Position numbers and translations under genes: made by a program. Below, one piece after another: positions 8,737-18,847 of a stretch of 64,000 bases of DNA (positions are counted from its first letter, which is position 1; each line of letters begins with the position of its first letter). Source of the stretch: Phymatolithon calcareum (Eukaryota > Rhodophyta > Florideophyceae > Hapalidiales); contig OZ345360.1 of the NCBI GenBank assembly GCA_977006965.1, forward strand, positions 930,001 to 994,000, written 5' to 3'. Below the pieces are notes generated by a model. It was not told the origin of the DNA, did not search any database, and saw nothing but the letters and a program-made list of their open reading frames with translations.

Positions 8737-10206
8737 ATGCCGAAACCGCGTGGATCGTTTCTCGGAAAATGGGCACATGGCCGCACAAAAATAGGCGCCC
8801 AGTCTTTTGAAGAGGCAGACCAGGAATATGAAGAACTTCTCGTGGACGACCGCGACCTCGATGGAACGCTGCACCACCCCTTGCCCGATGGCCGCAAGAA
8901 ACGCCGCATCCTTACCTTCGTAGGCTCGCTTGTGGCCATCTTGTTTCTGACATTTCTGCTGCGCAATACTATTCGAAACGTGGTACTCAAGGTTCAAGGT
9001 GTGCCGCCAGGACTATGGTCGCGCAACGGACAATTGATGATTGGAAAAGACACCCCGTTTTTCATCAAGGGGTTCTCATGGTTCGGCATGGAGGAGGAGA
9101 AGCATGTGTTTGGCGGACTCGACGATATTTCCGTGAAGAATGTACTAGATTTTGCAACGACACATGACTTCAACGCCATACGTATCCCGCTTGCGTATGA
9201 CAGTTTTACGAGTAATCCGGAGGTCTTGACTGGGATCGACATTTTTGCTAACGTCAACCTAATACGCGATGGCGGCATCAAACACCTTGATTTACTCAGC
9301 GCGATCATCGATATGGCTGCGGTAAAGAACAAAATTATCATGCTCGATCTTCATCGACTCAACTCGAAAGAAACGGTACTCTCTGGGCTCTGGTACAGTA
9401 AAGAAGTTTCTGAAGACGATGTTGTCAGTTTCTGGGAGAAGGCATGTTACCACTACAGAGGTAAGTGGAATGTGTTTGGTGCTGATATCACGAATGAGCC
9501 CTACAACGGGCTATGGGACTCGTCGAAAAGCCCGAACAACTGGCACCGTGCCGCGCGACGAATTGCGAATATGTTACACGAGAAATGTCCGCATTGGCTT
9601 GTGGTGATTGAGGGTGTGGGTAAATTGGCGGAACCTATTGAGAACCAGCCGTTTTGGGGTGAGAATTTGCACGTTATGAGGCGGGCACCCTTACTTTCGA
9701 GCCAGCCCAAGAAAATCGCGCTCAGTCCACATGTATACGGTATGTTGTTCAGCTGGATCTCTGATTGCGATGAACTCTTGGACTCATTTTTTGTACTTTC
9801 TTCTGTATGTGCTTTGATTTTGTCTCCTTTCTGGACTGCGCACTTAGGTCCAGCTGTGTTTAAGCAGCCGTACTTTAATGCATCCGATTTTATGAGAAAG
9901 ATGCCCAATATATGGGACAATCATTTCGGAAATGCCAATGCCTTTACGGAGAGCGCTTTGATTGTCGGCGAATGGGGCGGAACGTACAAGGGAAGAGACG
10001 CTGCCTGGCAAAATGGGTTTGCCAAATACTTGAAAGAGAAAGGATTTGGATTCTTTTACTGGTGCTTGAACCCAGAGAGTGCCGACACAGGAGGCTTACT
10101 CCAGAGTGACTGGAAAACTCCGGAGTCAGGAAAGCTTGCCATGTTGAGTGTTTTCAAAGGTACTCCAGTTCAACCATTGAAACGCGATTTCCGGCGGCGT
10201 TTCTGA
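8737..10206 (+). CDS. Membrane-anchored glycoside hydrolase family 5 protein, stop-free intron
   Basis: Probable type II membrane glycosidase of the secretory pathway, perhaps trimming cell-wall or matrix beta-glucan or mannan; the substrate cannot be read from sequence. A cytosolic tail of about 57 residues is followed by RRK-type charges and one membrane segment (RRILTFVGSLVAILFLTFLL), then the GH5 barrel: FFIKGFSWFGME, NAIRIPLAYD, DLHRLN, the acid/base Glu in ITNEPYNG (residue 254), LSPHVYG, and the nucleophile Glu in LIVGEWGG (codon 9970). A 108-bp GT-AG segment (9740-9847) interrupts the conserved HVYGP motif. Removing it joins HVYG to PAVFKQPYF exactly, so the likely CDS is join(8737..9739, 9848..10206), 453 residues. 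The intron has no stop and keeps the frame. A polyadenylation-like AATAAA lies about 30 bases after the stop. Confidence 0.85.
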   Translation: MPKPRGSFLGKWAHGRTKIGAQSFEEADQEYEELLVDDRDLDGTLHHPLPDGRKKRRILTFVGSLVAILFLTFLLRNTIRNVVLKVQGVPPGLWSRNGQLMIGKDTPFFIKGFSWFGMEEEKHVFGGLDDISVKNVLDFATTHDFNAIRIPLAYDSFTSNPEVLTGIDIFANVNLIRDGGIKHLDLLSAIIDMAAVKNKIIMLDLHRLNSKETVLSGLWYSKEVSEDDVVSFWEKACYHYRGKWNVFGADITNEPYNGLWDSSKSPNNWHRAARRIANMLHEKCPHWLVVIEGVGKLAEPIENQPFWGENLHVMRRAPLLSSQPKKIALSPHVYGMLFSWISDCDELLDSFFVLSSVCALILSPFWTAHLGPAVFKQPYFNASDFMRKMPNIWDNHFGNANAFTESALIVGEWGGTYKGRDAAWQNGFAKYLKEKGFGFFYWCLNPESADTGGLLQSDWKTPESGKLAMLSVFKGTPVQPLKRDFRRRF

Positions 10207-11242
10207 GGCAGCACTTTTTTGTGTCTATTGTTGTGCAATAAACCAGGCATTGTTCCACTTCCCACCACCAAGACCACGCCAGTTATGCGCTCAACGGTTC
10301 CGAAATGTGATCCAAAACAACTGTCGTTGTGTGCAATTTGGTCGTATTCCTCTCAGCGGCGCATAAATTGCGCATTTCCACTATGGGTTCATAATCAGGT
10401 GGTGGGTTTTTACCTCTGGGACGTGCCTCGTGAATTCCAAATAGTAGAAGCCCAAGTGCCCAGCACTCAGGAAGATCTGCCCCGATGAGTTATTCAATGA
10501 TTCGGAGCGGTCTAAGTATAAGAAGAGGATTTATTTTCATTTAGTCCAATTGCGGATGACCCGAATTGCGGCTGTTTCAAAACGTGGAAAATGGACCAGA
10601 GCTCGCCAAGGAAGGAAGAAAATGCGCCTGCAAACGGAGCAAAGTGTCTGAAATGCAAATGACTAGTCCAAGAAGTGTTGACAGTCGCTCTGAGAGCATT
10701 TTTGTTGCAGAATCCCTCGAATTGGTTTGTACTTTTTCCGAAGCAATCATTGTGTGAACTGCGTTTAACCTGATATTGATAGTCTCGGCTATATAGATTG
10801 TACGTATTTCGAAGGCAAACCTACTTGAGAAAGGAGTTTTGGACGCAATATAGTCTGTCGTGCTCCAAGACGAGGGGCGCAAACTGTATAATATTGTCTT
10901 CGACCGCAGCGATAGAGACGCGGATCAAATTCATGATTAGTAGTGGACATTTTGAGAGTGGCGCCCTAGCGTAGTGCGATCTTTCTACTGGTGTTGAGAT
11001 GAAAAGCCTGAGAAGGTTCCAAGGATCCGACAGGAAACGTAGCTGCCACGCTACTGAAGTTGTCCTCGATCTGACTGACAACTTGCGGAATGGATTCCAC
11101 ATGACTTGTATTGACCTCATCTGGCCAATTATTATACTGTATTACAGCAATCGGATTCGAGTCATAAGGTGCTTTTTCCTTCTCCACTCATACATATTGC
11201 TCCTCTTCAGTACCTTCAGTTAGCACGACGAGAGCTACGTCC
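10207..11242. other. Intergenic gap, GH5 to UVR/NTF2-like gene
   Basis: About 1 kb without a supported gene. Minus-strand frames around 10240-10490 and 10966-11187 look mildly protein-like. The first has a kinase-like WALGLLLFGI string; the second lacks an ATG. TACTGTA sits at about 11135, roughly 110 bases before the next start codon. Confidence 0.35.
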
Positions 11243-11992
11243 ATGGCTTGCTCTTTTACAGGATTCGCAGTGCTCAGCCATTTCCCATCAGGGTTTTCAA
11301 GGAATCTATTTCTGGGAAAGAAATTAGGCAACTGGAAAAGTTGCGGTCTTTGCTTTACGGCGCCGAAACGATCGCTCTCACGATATTGTCCGCGATGCTG
11401 CGTTGAGAAACCGTGGAGCGCAGGGGCCATCGATGTGGACATTGCAAGCAACGAAAAATTGACGAAATTGGAATCTGAGCTGGATAAGGCCGTTTACGTG
11501 GAAGATGAGGCGCGTGTGAGTGAAATTCGCGACGAAATATCGCGCTTGCAGTCAACATCGTCTGTGGATATTCTTTCCGCAAATATGAAGTTCTATCAAG
11601 CTTTCAGCAAGGGTTCTCTAGTCGACATGGGGGCGTGCTGGATGCAGAGCAGCGAGGTCACTTGCAAACATCCTCTCGGACCAGTCTTTAATGGGTTTTG
11701 GGATGTAGTGGATTCTTTTGGTGGCCTCTTTGCGATGGGGATACCGAACATTTCGCCGACAAATATTCGAATATCTATGCGCGGAAGTGTGGCGCTAGTT
11801 ACTTGCGAAGAACACTCAAATCTTGGGGAGCATGAAGGTGATGCAAATAGAAGGGCTTTGGCAACTGAATGGAACGAGAACTTCTCTGCGGAACCGGCTG
11901 CTATTATAATGATGGCTACTAATGTTTTCGAGAAGAAAAACGGGCAGTGGTATCTTGTTCATCACGTCAGCAGTCCGGCCACCCCGTTGTAG
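11243..11992 (+). CDS. Plastid-targeted UVR-motif / NTF2-like (SnoaL-type) protein
   Basis: 249 residues in three parts. Residues 1-60 form a basic, Ser/Phe-rich leader with an early phenylalanine (MACSFTGF), consistent with a red algal transit peptide. Residues about 70-102 form a UVR-like helical hairpin (LESELDKAVYVEDEARVSEI). From about 110 to the end is an NTF2-like cone (SnoaL_3 type) with ACWMQSSEVTCKHPLG, a glycine-rich turn, and the closing strand ATNVFEKKNGQWYLVHHVSSP. Similar NTF2-like proteins exist in plant and algal plastids, but their reaction or ligand is not established, so no function is assigned. No intron is evident. The gene stands alone, 354 bp before glucosidase II alpha. 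Confidence 0.75.
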   Translation: MACSFTGFAVLSHFPSGFSRNLFLGKKLGNWKSCGLCFTAPKRSLSRYCPRCCVEKPWSAGAIDVDIASNEKLTKLESELDKAVYVEDEARVSEIRDEISRLQSTSSVDILSANMKFYQAFSKGSLVDMGACWMQSSEVTCKHPLGPVFNGFWDVVDSFGGLFAMGIPNISPTNIRISMRGSVALVTCEEHSNLGEHEGDANRRALATEWNENFSAEPAAIIMMATNVFEKKNGQWYLVHHVSSPATPL

Positions 11993-12346
11993 TGGGTCTC
12001 TGTGGGAACGATAGGGCGCTGCGCGCTGCGTTTTGCTGGGCAAATTCCTATTTCACTATTGCTATTATTAAGTTTCAATGATTGAAGAAGCGTTGCAGAT
12101 TGTAGATGTGCAGTTCTTTGAACGATGATGGCTCCTTTGAGGTAGCGCTTGCATTACTGTACCCTTAGTGCTCCAGCACTCTGCAATTGAGTTTTATCAT
12201 ATTTCTGATTTTGCATTACAGCGCTGGGATAGATCATCACATTTTGCGATCCCTCGTGCACGAGGAAGAGGAGCGATCGTCCCGTCGATGCTCCGTCGAA
12301 GGACAGCACAAAAAGGCCTTTGTGCCCGGCGAACGATTGTCTTAGT
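11993..12346. other. Intergenic gap upstream of glucosidase II alpha
   Basis: 354 bases holding the 3' end of the NTF2-like gene and the promoter of the next gene. TACTGTA occurs at about 12154. I see nothing else. Confidence 0.4.
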
Positions 12347-15172
12347 ATGACTGCGCGAATTGCGTTCTTAGAAGCTGTTCTATTCTGGGCTCTGTTTGCA
12401 ATGACAATCGAGGCGGCAGAGTGGTCCAAGTTCAAGAAGTGTTCTGATTTGGGATTTTGTCGACGGCAGAGAGGTTATCGATCCTCAGACCAAGATGCGT
12501 ACAGCGCTGTTTCTGACTCAATTGCATTAGTTGAATTGGATGGAAGGGTTTTGATGCATGGTCATCTCCAGCGTCGTTCTGAGCCAGAACCGCTGTTACG
12601 ATTCTTTGTCAGTGCGATCGACCCAGGGATATTTCGAATTTCAATTGCAAGCTTGAAGCCTGAGATCCACACGCGATATCAAGCCAAAGATGTCATTATG
12701 GATGATGTCAAGTATCTCACGATTTCCAAGGACGCACTTTCGCGAACATCGACCCACGTTTTGCTGACAATTGGTGGAAGTGTTCTCAAGATAACGTATG
12801 TACCGTTCAAGGTCGAGCTTCTGGAGGCAAGCTCTCCCTCGTCACCAGCGCTTGTCAACATTAATGAGGATTCTCGGCTCCTTTATGAGCTTCATCAGAA
12901 GAAGCCAGACACGTTGCAGACTCCAGTGGCAACACGGTCTCCAGAAGCCTCCCCATCTCCTGTTGAAGGCGAAGCACAGGCAGTGGATAATGGGAACTCA
13001 GACGGCTGGGGGGAGTCATTCCAGTCTCACCATGACCCAATGCTCCGCGGCCCTGAATCGATTGGGGCTGATATATCATTTCCTTTTGCGGATGTCGTGC
13101 ACGGTCTACCTGGAAGAACTGTTGCTGTGTCTCTTCCTCACACGAAGGCTGCCGACGGCACTGCGTTGACAGAGCCGTATCGGATGTACAACTTGGACGT
13201 TTTCGAGTTCGAACTGGACAAAACATTGGGACTGTACGGGGCCATCCCCTTCGTGATGGGCAGGAAGGGCGGTAAGAGCGCAGCTGTACTCTGGCTCAAT
13301 ACTGCGGAAACGTATGTGGATGTTTCTGCACGGGAACAGGGCGGCATTCGTTCGCATTGGTTCTCAGAAAGTGGGCTTATCGATATTTATTTAATGTCTG
13401 GACCTAGCCTTAATAATGTGTTTGACCAATACAGAATTCTGACGGGACCACCTGCAATGCCACAGCGATTCGCCATTGGGTATCACCAATGCCGCTGGAA
13501 TTATCGAGATGACCAAGATGTGCGAACAGTGGATGCAGGATTTGAGGAGCATGATATTCCTTATGACGTTATGTGGCTGGATATTGAGCACACAGATGGT
13601 AAGCGATATTTTACTTGGGACATGGAAAGGTTTCCTGACCCTACAAAGCTGCAAAACGACTTGGCGACGAGGGGACGAAAAATGGTCACAATTATCGATC
13701 CGCATATCAAACGGGACAACAAGTATTCTCTACATCGATTCGCGACGGAAAACAATCACTACGTAATGAAACCAGATGGAAAACCGTACGATGGGTGGTG
13801 TTGGCCTGGATCAGCTAGTTACTTTGACTTTTCTTCACCCGTCGTAAGGGAGGCCTGGGCCTCAAGATTTAATCCGAAGGATTATCCACATTTTACCGAA
13901 CATCTCTACACTTGGGTGGACATGAATGAGCCATCTGTATTTAACGGGCCCGAAGGCACAATGCCGAAAGATCTTGTTCATTCGAACAACGTTGAGCATC
14001 GTCATTTGCATAATATATACGGTCATTATGTGCAGCGTGCGACGTATGAAGGCTTATTGAAAGGTCATGGTGGGAACGACCGTCCTTTTGTTCTCTCTAG
14101 AAGTTATTTTGCGGGGAGTCAGCGATATGGCACAATCTGGACCGGAGATAACACGGCAAGCTGGGAGCATTTGGCCAGCTCCGTGAGGACGCTCATCCCT
14201 ATGCAGTTGTCGGGTATGGTGTTTTCAGGTGCGGATGTTGGAGGGTTTTTTGGAAATCCTAACGGAGAACTCCTTTTGAGGTGGTATCAAGTGGGAGCAT
14301 TCCAGCCTTTCTTCAGAGGTCACGGCCATTTGGACACCGAACGACGCGAGCCTTGGCTGTTTGGCGAAGAGACTACGAAAAGAATTGCAGAGGCCGTCAG
14401 GACTAGGTACACCTATCTTCCCTTTTGGTACACTCTATTTGCAGGTAATGCCCTTGCTAATATTCACCCGTTTGCGGCGGAGACTCGTGGACCTCCAATG
14501 AGGCCGGTGTGGTGGGAATTCTCGGGCGACCCTCGAGCAGAAGCACAGGATCTGCAATGGCTTGTCGGCTCCTCTCTTCTTATTGACCCAGTTTTCGAAG
14601 AAGGTGTATCCAGCAAGACGGTTTACCTTCCGTCAAATGAAAACTGGTTTGATTTGTTCGACACTCTTTCTCCTGGAAAGATTATTAACGGAGGCCAGAA
14701 AATAACAATCTCAACCCCATTAGACCGGATGGTTGTGTTTCAGCGAGGCGGGTCAATTATTCCGAAGCAAAACCGAAGACGTCGTAGCACGGCTGCCATG
14801 GCCACTGACCCTGTAACTCTAATTGTTGCACCGAATTCGCAAGGGGAAGCATTCGGCGAAGTATACCTGGATGATGGCAGGTCCTTTGACTACAAGTCAG
14901 GGGCATTCACGCTGACCAAATTTACGTTTTCGAAGCAGAAAGGACTTGAAGCGAAAGTTGCAGCTGGTGGAAAGACGAAGTTCTTCGGGTCGGACACGCT
15001 TGTGGAAAGAATCGTCGTTATGGGCATGAAACCGAATGAAGTTCGGTCTGTCACTGTAGATAGTGCGGATGGGCGACAGGTAGAGTTTGAACATAGTCCG
15101 GGTGGGCACATGCTTATAATCCGCAAACCCGAGGTTGAATGTGGTTCTAACTGGCGTCTCGCATTTAGCTAA
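12347..15172 (+). CDS. GANAB: Glucosidase II alpha subunit (GH31), ER N-glycan processing
   Basis: Removes the two inner alpha-1,3-glucoses from Glc2Man9GlcNAc2 on nascent glycoproteins and so controls calnexin/calreticulin cycling in the ER. The 941-residue product (human about 944) begins with a signal peptide (MTARIAFLEAVLFWALFAM, cleavage near EAA). A conserved EWSKFKKC.. SDLGFCRRQR cysteine-rich start follows, then the N-terminal beta domain and the GH31 barrel. The nucleophile is Asp525 in WVDMNEPSVF; the acid/base is Asp601 in WTGDNTASWEHL. QCRWNYRDDQDV, WLDIEHTDGKRYFTWD and PFFRGHGHLDTERREPW are also present. The ATG at 12347 is chosen because the frame upstream (to 12320) has no ATG. 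There is no KDEL, as expected, since the beta subunit retains the enzyme. No intron is seen. Confidence 0.95.
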   Translation: MTARIAFLEAVLFWALFAMTIEAAEWSKFKKCSDLGFCRRQRGYRSSDQDAYSAVSDSIALVELDGRVLMHGHLQRRSEPEPLLRFFVSAIDPGIFRISIASLKPEIHTRYQAKDVIMDDVKYLTISKDALSRTSTHVLLTIGGSVLKITYVPFKVELLEASSPSSPALVNINEDSRLLYELHQKKPDTLQTPVATRSPEASPSPVEGEAQAVDNGNSDGWGESFQSHHDPMLRGPESIGADISFPFADVVHGLPGRTVAVSLPHTKAADGTALTEPYRMYNLDVFEFELDKTLGLYGAIPFVMGRKGGKSAAVLWLNTAETYVDVSAREQGGIRSHWFSESGLIDIYLMSGPSLNNVFDQYRILTGPPAMPQRFAIGYHQCRWNYRDDQDVRTVDAGFEEHDIPYDVMWLDIEHTDGKRYFTWDMERFPDPTKLQNDLATRGRKMVTIIDPHIKRDNKYSLHRFATENNHYVMKPDGKPYDGWCWPGSASYFDFSSPVVREAWASRFNPKDYPHFTEHLYTWVDMNEPSVFNGPEGTMPKDLVHSNNVEHRHLHNIYGHYVQRATYEGLLKGHGGNDRPFVLSRSYFAGSQRYGTIWTGDNTASWEHLASSVRTLIPMQLSGMVFSGADVGGFFGNPNGELLLRWYQVGAFQPFFRGHGHLDTERREPWLFGEETTKRIAEAVRTRYTYLPFWYTLFAGNALANIHPFAAETRGPPMRPVWWEFSGDPRAEAQDLQWLVGSSLLIDPVFEEGVSSKTVYLPSNENWFDLFDTLSPGKIINGGQKITISTPLDRMVVFQRGGSIIPKQNRRRRSTAAMATDPVTLIVAPNSQGEAFGEVYLDDGRSFDYKSGAFTLTKFTFSKQKGLEAKVAAGGKTKFFGSDTLVERIVVMGMKPNEVRSVTVDSADGRQVEFEHSPGGHMLIIRKPEVECGSNWRLAFS

Positions 15173-15757
15173 GATATGTATCCGCCATTAACATTCACTT
15201 AGCATAAAAATGAGTCGTGATATAGGCCAATCGCCGCAGGTCGTCTTCTTTGTTCTTTGCTCGTCTTTACGAAAATAAACCCGTTCTTGTAAATGTAATT
15301 TCTATAGTGTCGCTTGTAAGAGCAGCTCTTCGTACCGGCGGTAACAAACCACATGTGTCCCTACGCAGTAGGAATGTTAAACCGCTGTTATTATCTGCAA
15401 GCGGACGAAGGGAGCAATTCTCGCACTACCAGCGACAAAAGCGAAAGAGTGCGAGAACATCCGCGGCGTTGGATGCTCTTCAACAGCCGTTCTTGACGAT
15501 ATCGTAGCATGTTAGAAGCAAAAACCAACGTCTTCGAAACTTGTTCGACGTCTCGTCCAGAAAATCTAGATTTACAATGTTCTGGGAAAAGGGACCGATC
15601 GGGACCGAGTGAAAGTCCTGCTTTCTTACAGTAGTCAGATTGCCCCTGCGGCAAGACTGTGCGTTGGAAGGGAACTCGTGCACAAGGTAACCCATGCGGA
15701 AGCGATTTCTTCTCCTAGCGTGAACACTAATACAGCCTCAAACCTGTTGATTCCAGT
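15173..15757. other. Intergenic gap, glucosidase II alpha to UBX gene
   Basis: 585 bases without a recognised gene. An AATAAA-like polyadenylation signal lies near 15274, and TACAGTA at about 15629, some 130 bases before the UBX gene start. Confidence 0.4.
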
Positions 15758-16498
15758 ATGTCTTCGGGAGCGAATGCAACTGCAAACTCAAAGACTTCCG
15801 ATGTGCATGCACATGCAAATTCAACCGGCCCGCAGTTTTCGGCAGATCTCGTCGCTATGATCGAGAAGCACGACCTTCATTTGTTCAAACCGAGCAATTA
15901 TCGCTTTGACCCTCGCACGCTGACTCTCCCCGACGACTTCTACGATTCAACACTTGCCGATGTGAAAAGCGCATCTGCCGGTCTTGCGGAGCGAGTCAGA
16001 GGTCTGAATGAAGCACCATTGATGACGAAGAAAATGCGTGAGGCGGAAGAGAACGCCAAGATGAGCCGGTTCCGCAAAGTGATGATTCGAATTCTACTTC
16101 CGGACAGGTATTCATTGCAGGGTGTGTTTGAGCCGAAATCTACAATTCTGCAAGTTTCCAATTTTGTTAAAGCTTGTCTTCGAGATGATGTCAAATTTCA
16201 CCTCTTTGTCGTGCCGCCGAAAACTGTCCTGAAGAACATGCGGGCGACCTTGTGGAATGAGAAGATGGTTCCGGCGGCTCAAGTGTATCTCGGCGTGGAC
16301 GAGGGGCCCTCTGATGCTAAGAGATTGTTAAAGGAAAGTGTGTTCACATTGGCTGAAGATGCACCACTTCCACGAGCGCCTAGAGAAATAGCGCCGCCGC
16401 CAGCAGGTCTTGTGTCAGGTACCGCAGAACCTGCGATTAAGCCGAGTCCTGGGAAGGGGAAGAGTAAGGGTGTTCCAAAGTGGTTTAAAAGAAAATAG
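15758..16498 (+). CDS. UBX-domain protein of the TUG/ASPSCR1 (plant PUX1) type
   Basis: Likely cofactor of the AAA-ATPase p97/CDC48, which UBX domains bind; TUG and PUX1 can disassemble its hexamers. The 246-residue product has a short polar N-terminus, then the segment preceding UBX in TUG/PUX1 (LPDDFYDSTLADVKSASAGL, NEAPLMTKKMREAEENAK), then a UBX beta-grasp (VMIRILLPDRYSLQGVF, VSNFVKACL, FHLFVVPPKTVL, AAQVYLGVDEG). The tail is Pro/Lys-rich and ends KGVPKWFKRK. The VPPK loop occupies the position of the FPR loop that normally contacts p97, as in TUG. The longer N-terminal ubiquitin-like modules of animal TUG are absent, so it is PUX1-sized. It converges with the TPM gene over 143 bp. Confidence 0.85.
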   Translation: MSSGANATANSKTSDVHAHANSTGPQFSADLVAMIEKHDLHLFKPSNYRFDPRTLTLPDDFYDSTLADVKSASAGLAERVRGLNEAPLMTKKMREAEENAKMSRFRKVMIRILLPDRYSLQGVFEPKSTILQVSNFVKACLRDDVKFHLFVVPPKTVLKNMRATLWNEKMVPAAQVYLGVDEGPSDAKRLLKESVFTLAEDAPLPRAPREIAPPPAGLVSGTAEPAIKPSPGKGKSKGVPKWFKRK

Positions 16499-16641
16499 CG
16501 TCTGGGAGCTTTTTCTGCCCCCGGTTCTCCAATAGACGGGCTTGCAAAGTGTCTCGAGTGCGCAAAGGAAAGGCAGTCCGTTTAGAGACTTACGGGAGGT
16601 GCACATCGTAAGCCATAGAGCTTATTTTCAAGAGCAACAAT

Positions 16642-17292
16642 TTAAATTCTATCCGACAGATACGGAGGTGCGTTGCACCCGTTCTTGAGCAGACATAGTC
16701 TGATGTTGTCAACAGCGGTTAAAATAGCTCCATTCTCTCCGTTCTTTTCCACATAGAATTTATTTCCTAAATTTGACGAAAGCAAGGACCAAAATCGCGG
16801 AGGAAGGAGTTTGTCGACTTCAGCTCCCACGTTAAACTTCAGAAGTTGGCTCCCCCCGAAGTAATCCGCCACGAGAAGTACAGAAAACGGGTCTATTCCC
16901 CAGTAATCCCGAACGGCAAGACCGGGCGTTTGCGGAAAGCGCTGAGTCAAAACTCGGATTTTAAACCCTGTTCGAGACTCAAGGTCTGCAATTTTAGCCT
17001 TTAGACTCTTCTCTTCCCCAGATGCAAGAAAATTTTCAAGGTCAAGCACGGTCGTGACCGGTCCATCGGGGAGGAGTTCAGGGCGGTTCACGCCCTCCTG
17101 TCGTGCGGCAAGGGTTTGTTTCGGAAGCCAGTTCAAAACGTTTGCAAGCGTCGCGAGAGTTACCGTTTTAACTACCTGGCGCCGAGCAAAGTTTTGTTTC
17201 CGTGCACAAGCTTGAAAAGCCGAAAGCTCGCGGTATGTTGACTGTACCGTACTCGCTGAACAGCTATAGCTATACGAGAAAATGAATCCCAT
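16642..17292 (-). CDS. Thylakoid-lumen TPM-domain protein (TLP18.3/Psb32-like)
   Basis: Likely acts in the thylakoid lumen; TPM-domain relatives such as TLP18.3/Psb32 assist photosystem II repair. From the Met at 17292 the product has 216 residues. A Ser/Phe/Tyr-rich transit peptide (MGFIFSYSYSCSAS) is followed by a lumen-transfer segment with twin arginine (NFARRQVVKTVTLATLANVL) ending TLAA. The mature domain has RPELLPDGPVTTVLDLENFL, DLESRTGFKIRVLTQRFPQT, WGIDPFSVLLVADYFGG and LPPRFWSLLSSNLGNKFYV. The frame is open upstream to 17523, but those residues carry no targeting signal, so I prefer 17292. The RR motif suggests Tat import, but a Sec route is possible. It diverges from PDHB over 445 bp. 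Confidence 0.82.
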   Translation of the reverse strand: MGFIFSYSYSCSASTVQSTYRELSAFQACARKQNFARRQVVKTVTLATLANVLNWLPKQTLAARQEGVNRPELLPDGPVTTVLDLENFLASGEEKSLKAKIADLESRTGFKIRVLTQRFPQTPGLAVRDYWGIDPFSVLLVADYFGGSQLLKFNVGAEVDKLLPPRFWSLLSSNLGNKFYVEKNGENGAILTAVDNIRLCLLKNGCNAPPYLSDRI

Positions 17293-17737
17293 TGCGTCCA
17301 ATACGTTTGGCGAAAGGCTCCTTCGAGAGCCCCCAAAGATGGACGAGCCGGGAAAGCATCGCTCTGAGCTCAAGATGTCATACCAGCCATGAATTTTCGA
17401 AAATTTGATCCAGTGAAGTCCCGCCAATGCGTCACAATACTGGTGTCTACGTGTGAATTCAGCGCGACTTCCGTTAACGGAAGTCGCGCTACTTTCTTTC
17501 TTTCGAGAGCAGCCGAGGCCCAAAACGAAAGGCGGAGAGGAGTAAAATTGTAGGCTTCAGCGGAAGCAAAAGTTAAAACCGTAACGTGCAATCCTGGAAA
17601 CCGGTGACACGAAAGGGGCATTTGTTCATCATACCAGTCGAAATTACAGAACGAGCTGATCTTTGGTCCTCCAGCAGCAACTGGAAACGGTGACGCCGGG
17701 CGCAAAAAATCTGTCCAGATCCGCGAAGAGTTCAGCA
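17293..17737. other. Divergent promoter region TPM gene / PDHB
   Basis: 445 bases between divergent start codons. It is open in both flanking frames, but neither extension resembles its protein family. No other element is recognised. Confidence 0.4.
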
Positions 17738-18847
17738 ATGTTGCGCAGAGCAATTACGCGATTTGCGCCCAGCGCAAGGCGCAATTTCCATGCCACGGCT
17801 TCAGTCCGCGCAGTAAAAGATGGCGGAATGACTGTCCGCGATGCGCTTAATTCTGCTCTTGACGAGGAACTTGCTCGCGACGATCGCGTGTACATCATCG
17901 GCGAAGAGGTTGCGGAATATGATGGTGCGTATAAAGTGACAAAAGGACTCCACGAGAAATATGGTGATCGTCGTGTTGTGGATACTCCGATCACTGAGTC
18001 CGGGTTCGCCGGACTTGCAACTGGTTCAGCATACGCTGGATTGCGCCCGGTGGCGGAATTCATGACATTCAATTTCTCAATGCAAGCCATCGATCACGTG
18101 GTCAACTCGGCCGCGAAAACTCTGTACATGTCAGGTGGACAGATCAAAGTACCAATTGTGTTCCGCGGACCTAACGGTGCCGCGAAGGGCACGGGCGCGC
18201 AGCACTCGCAGTGCTTTGCTGCGTGGTACGGCTCCGTGCCGGGGCTGAAGGTGGTTTCACCGTACGATGTGGAGGATTGTCGCGGACTTCTCAAGGCGGC
18301 AATTCGTGACGATAACCCTGTTGTCTGCCTCGAGAATGAGCTAATGTACAATGTCAAGTTTTATGAATCGAAGGACGATGTCCCGGCACATATAATGGAT
18401 CCGGATTTCACTCTGCCAATTGGAAAGGCGAAAGTCATGCGCGAGGGCACCGATGTAACTCTTGTCGCTCACAGTTTGCCAGTCGGACAATGCATGGAGG
18501 CGGCGGATATTTTGGCAAAGGAGGGCATTTCCGCCGAGGTTATTAACCTGCGCAGTATTCGTCCTTTGGATACGAAGACTATTGCGGATTCTGTGAAGAA
18601 AACTAATAGGTTGGTTACTGTGGAGTCGGGATGGCCAGGATTTGGCGTTGGTGCGGAGATTTGTGCTTCGGTATTTGAGTCGGATGCTTTTGACTATCTC
18701 GATGCGCCAGTGCAGCGGGTTAGCGGTGCAGATGTTCCCACTCCGTACGCGGAGAGACTGGAGGAATTGGCGTTCCCGTCTGTGGATAACATTTTGGCAG
18801 CAGTCCGAGCAACAACGGCACGATCGGTACCAGCAGCTGTTGCGTAA
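17738..18847 (+). CDS. PDHB: Pyruvate dehydrogenase E1 component, beta subunit, mitochondrial
   Basis: With the alpha subunit it forms the thiamine-diphosphate-dependent E1 of the pyruvate dehydrogenase complex (pyruvate to acetyl-dihydrolipoamide). The product has 369 residues. Residues 1-30 form an arginine-rich amphipathic presequence ([19 protein letters not shown]) that points to mitochondria rather than plastid. The rest matches mammalian PDHB almost block by block: the cofactor-activating Glu in [84 protein letters not shown], and the C-terminal transketolase domain ([27 protein letters not shown]). The frame is open to 17663 but without a convincing extra leader, so the ATG at 17738 is used. 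No intron. It converges on arogenate dehydrogenase. Confidence 0.96.
   Translation: MLRRAITRFAPSARRNFHATASVRAVKDGGMTVRDALNSALDEELARDDRVYIIGEEVAEYDGAYKVTKGLHEKYGDRRVVDTPITESGFAGLATGSAYAGLRPVAEFMTFNFSMQAIDHVVNSAAKTLYMSGGQIKVPIVFRGPNGAAKGTGAQHSQCFAAWYGSVPGLKVVSPYDVEDCRGLLKAAIRDDNPVVCLENELMYNVKFYESKDDVPAHIMDPDFTLPIGKAKVMREGTDVTLVAHSLPVGQCMEAADILAKEGISAEVINLRSIRPLDTKTIADSVKKTNRLVTVESGWPGFGVGAEICASVFESDAFDYLDAPVQRVSGADVPTPYAERLEELAFPSVDNILAAVRATTARSVPAAVA

Noticed and set aside
10240-10490. Minus-strand string resembling a protein kinase segment (WALGLLLFGI)
   Set aside because: Only one short hydrophobic motif matches, stops flank it on both sides, and no catalytic loop or ATP site is found nearby.
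10966-11187. Minus-strand 73-codon frame with protein-like sequence
   Set aside because: It has no ATG (it begins at GTG right after a stop) and matches no family.
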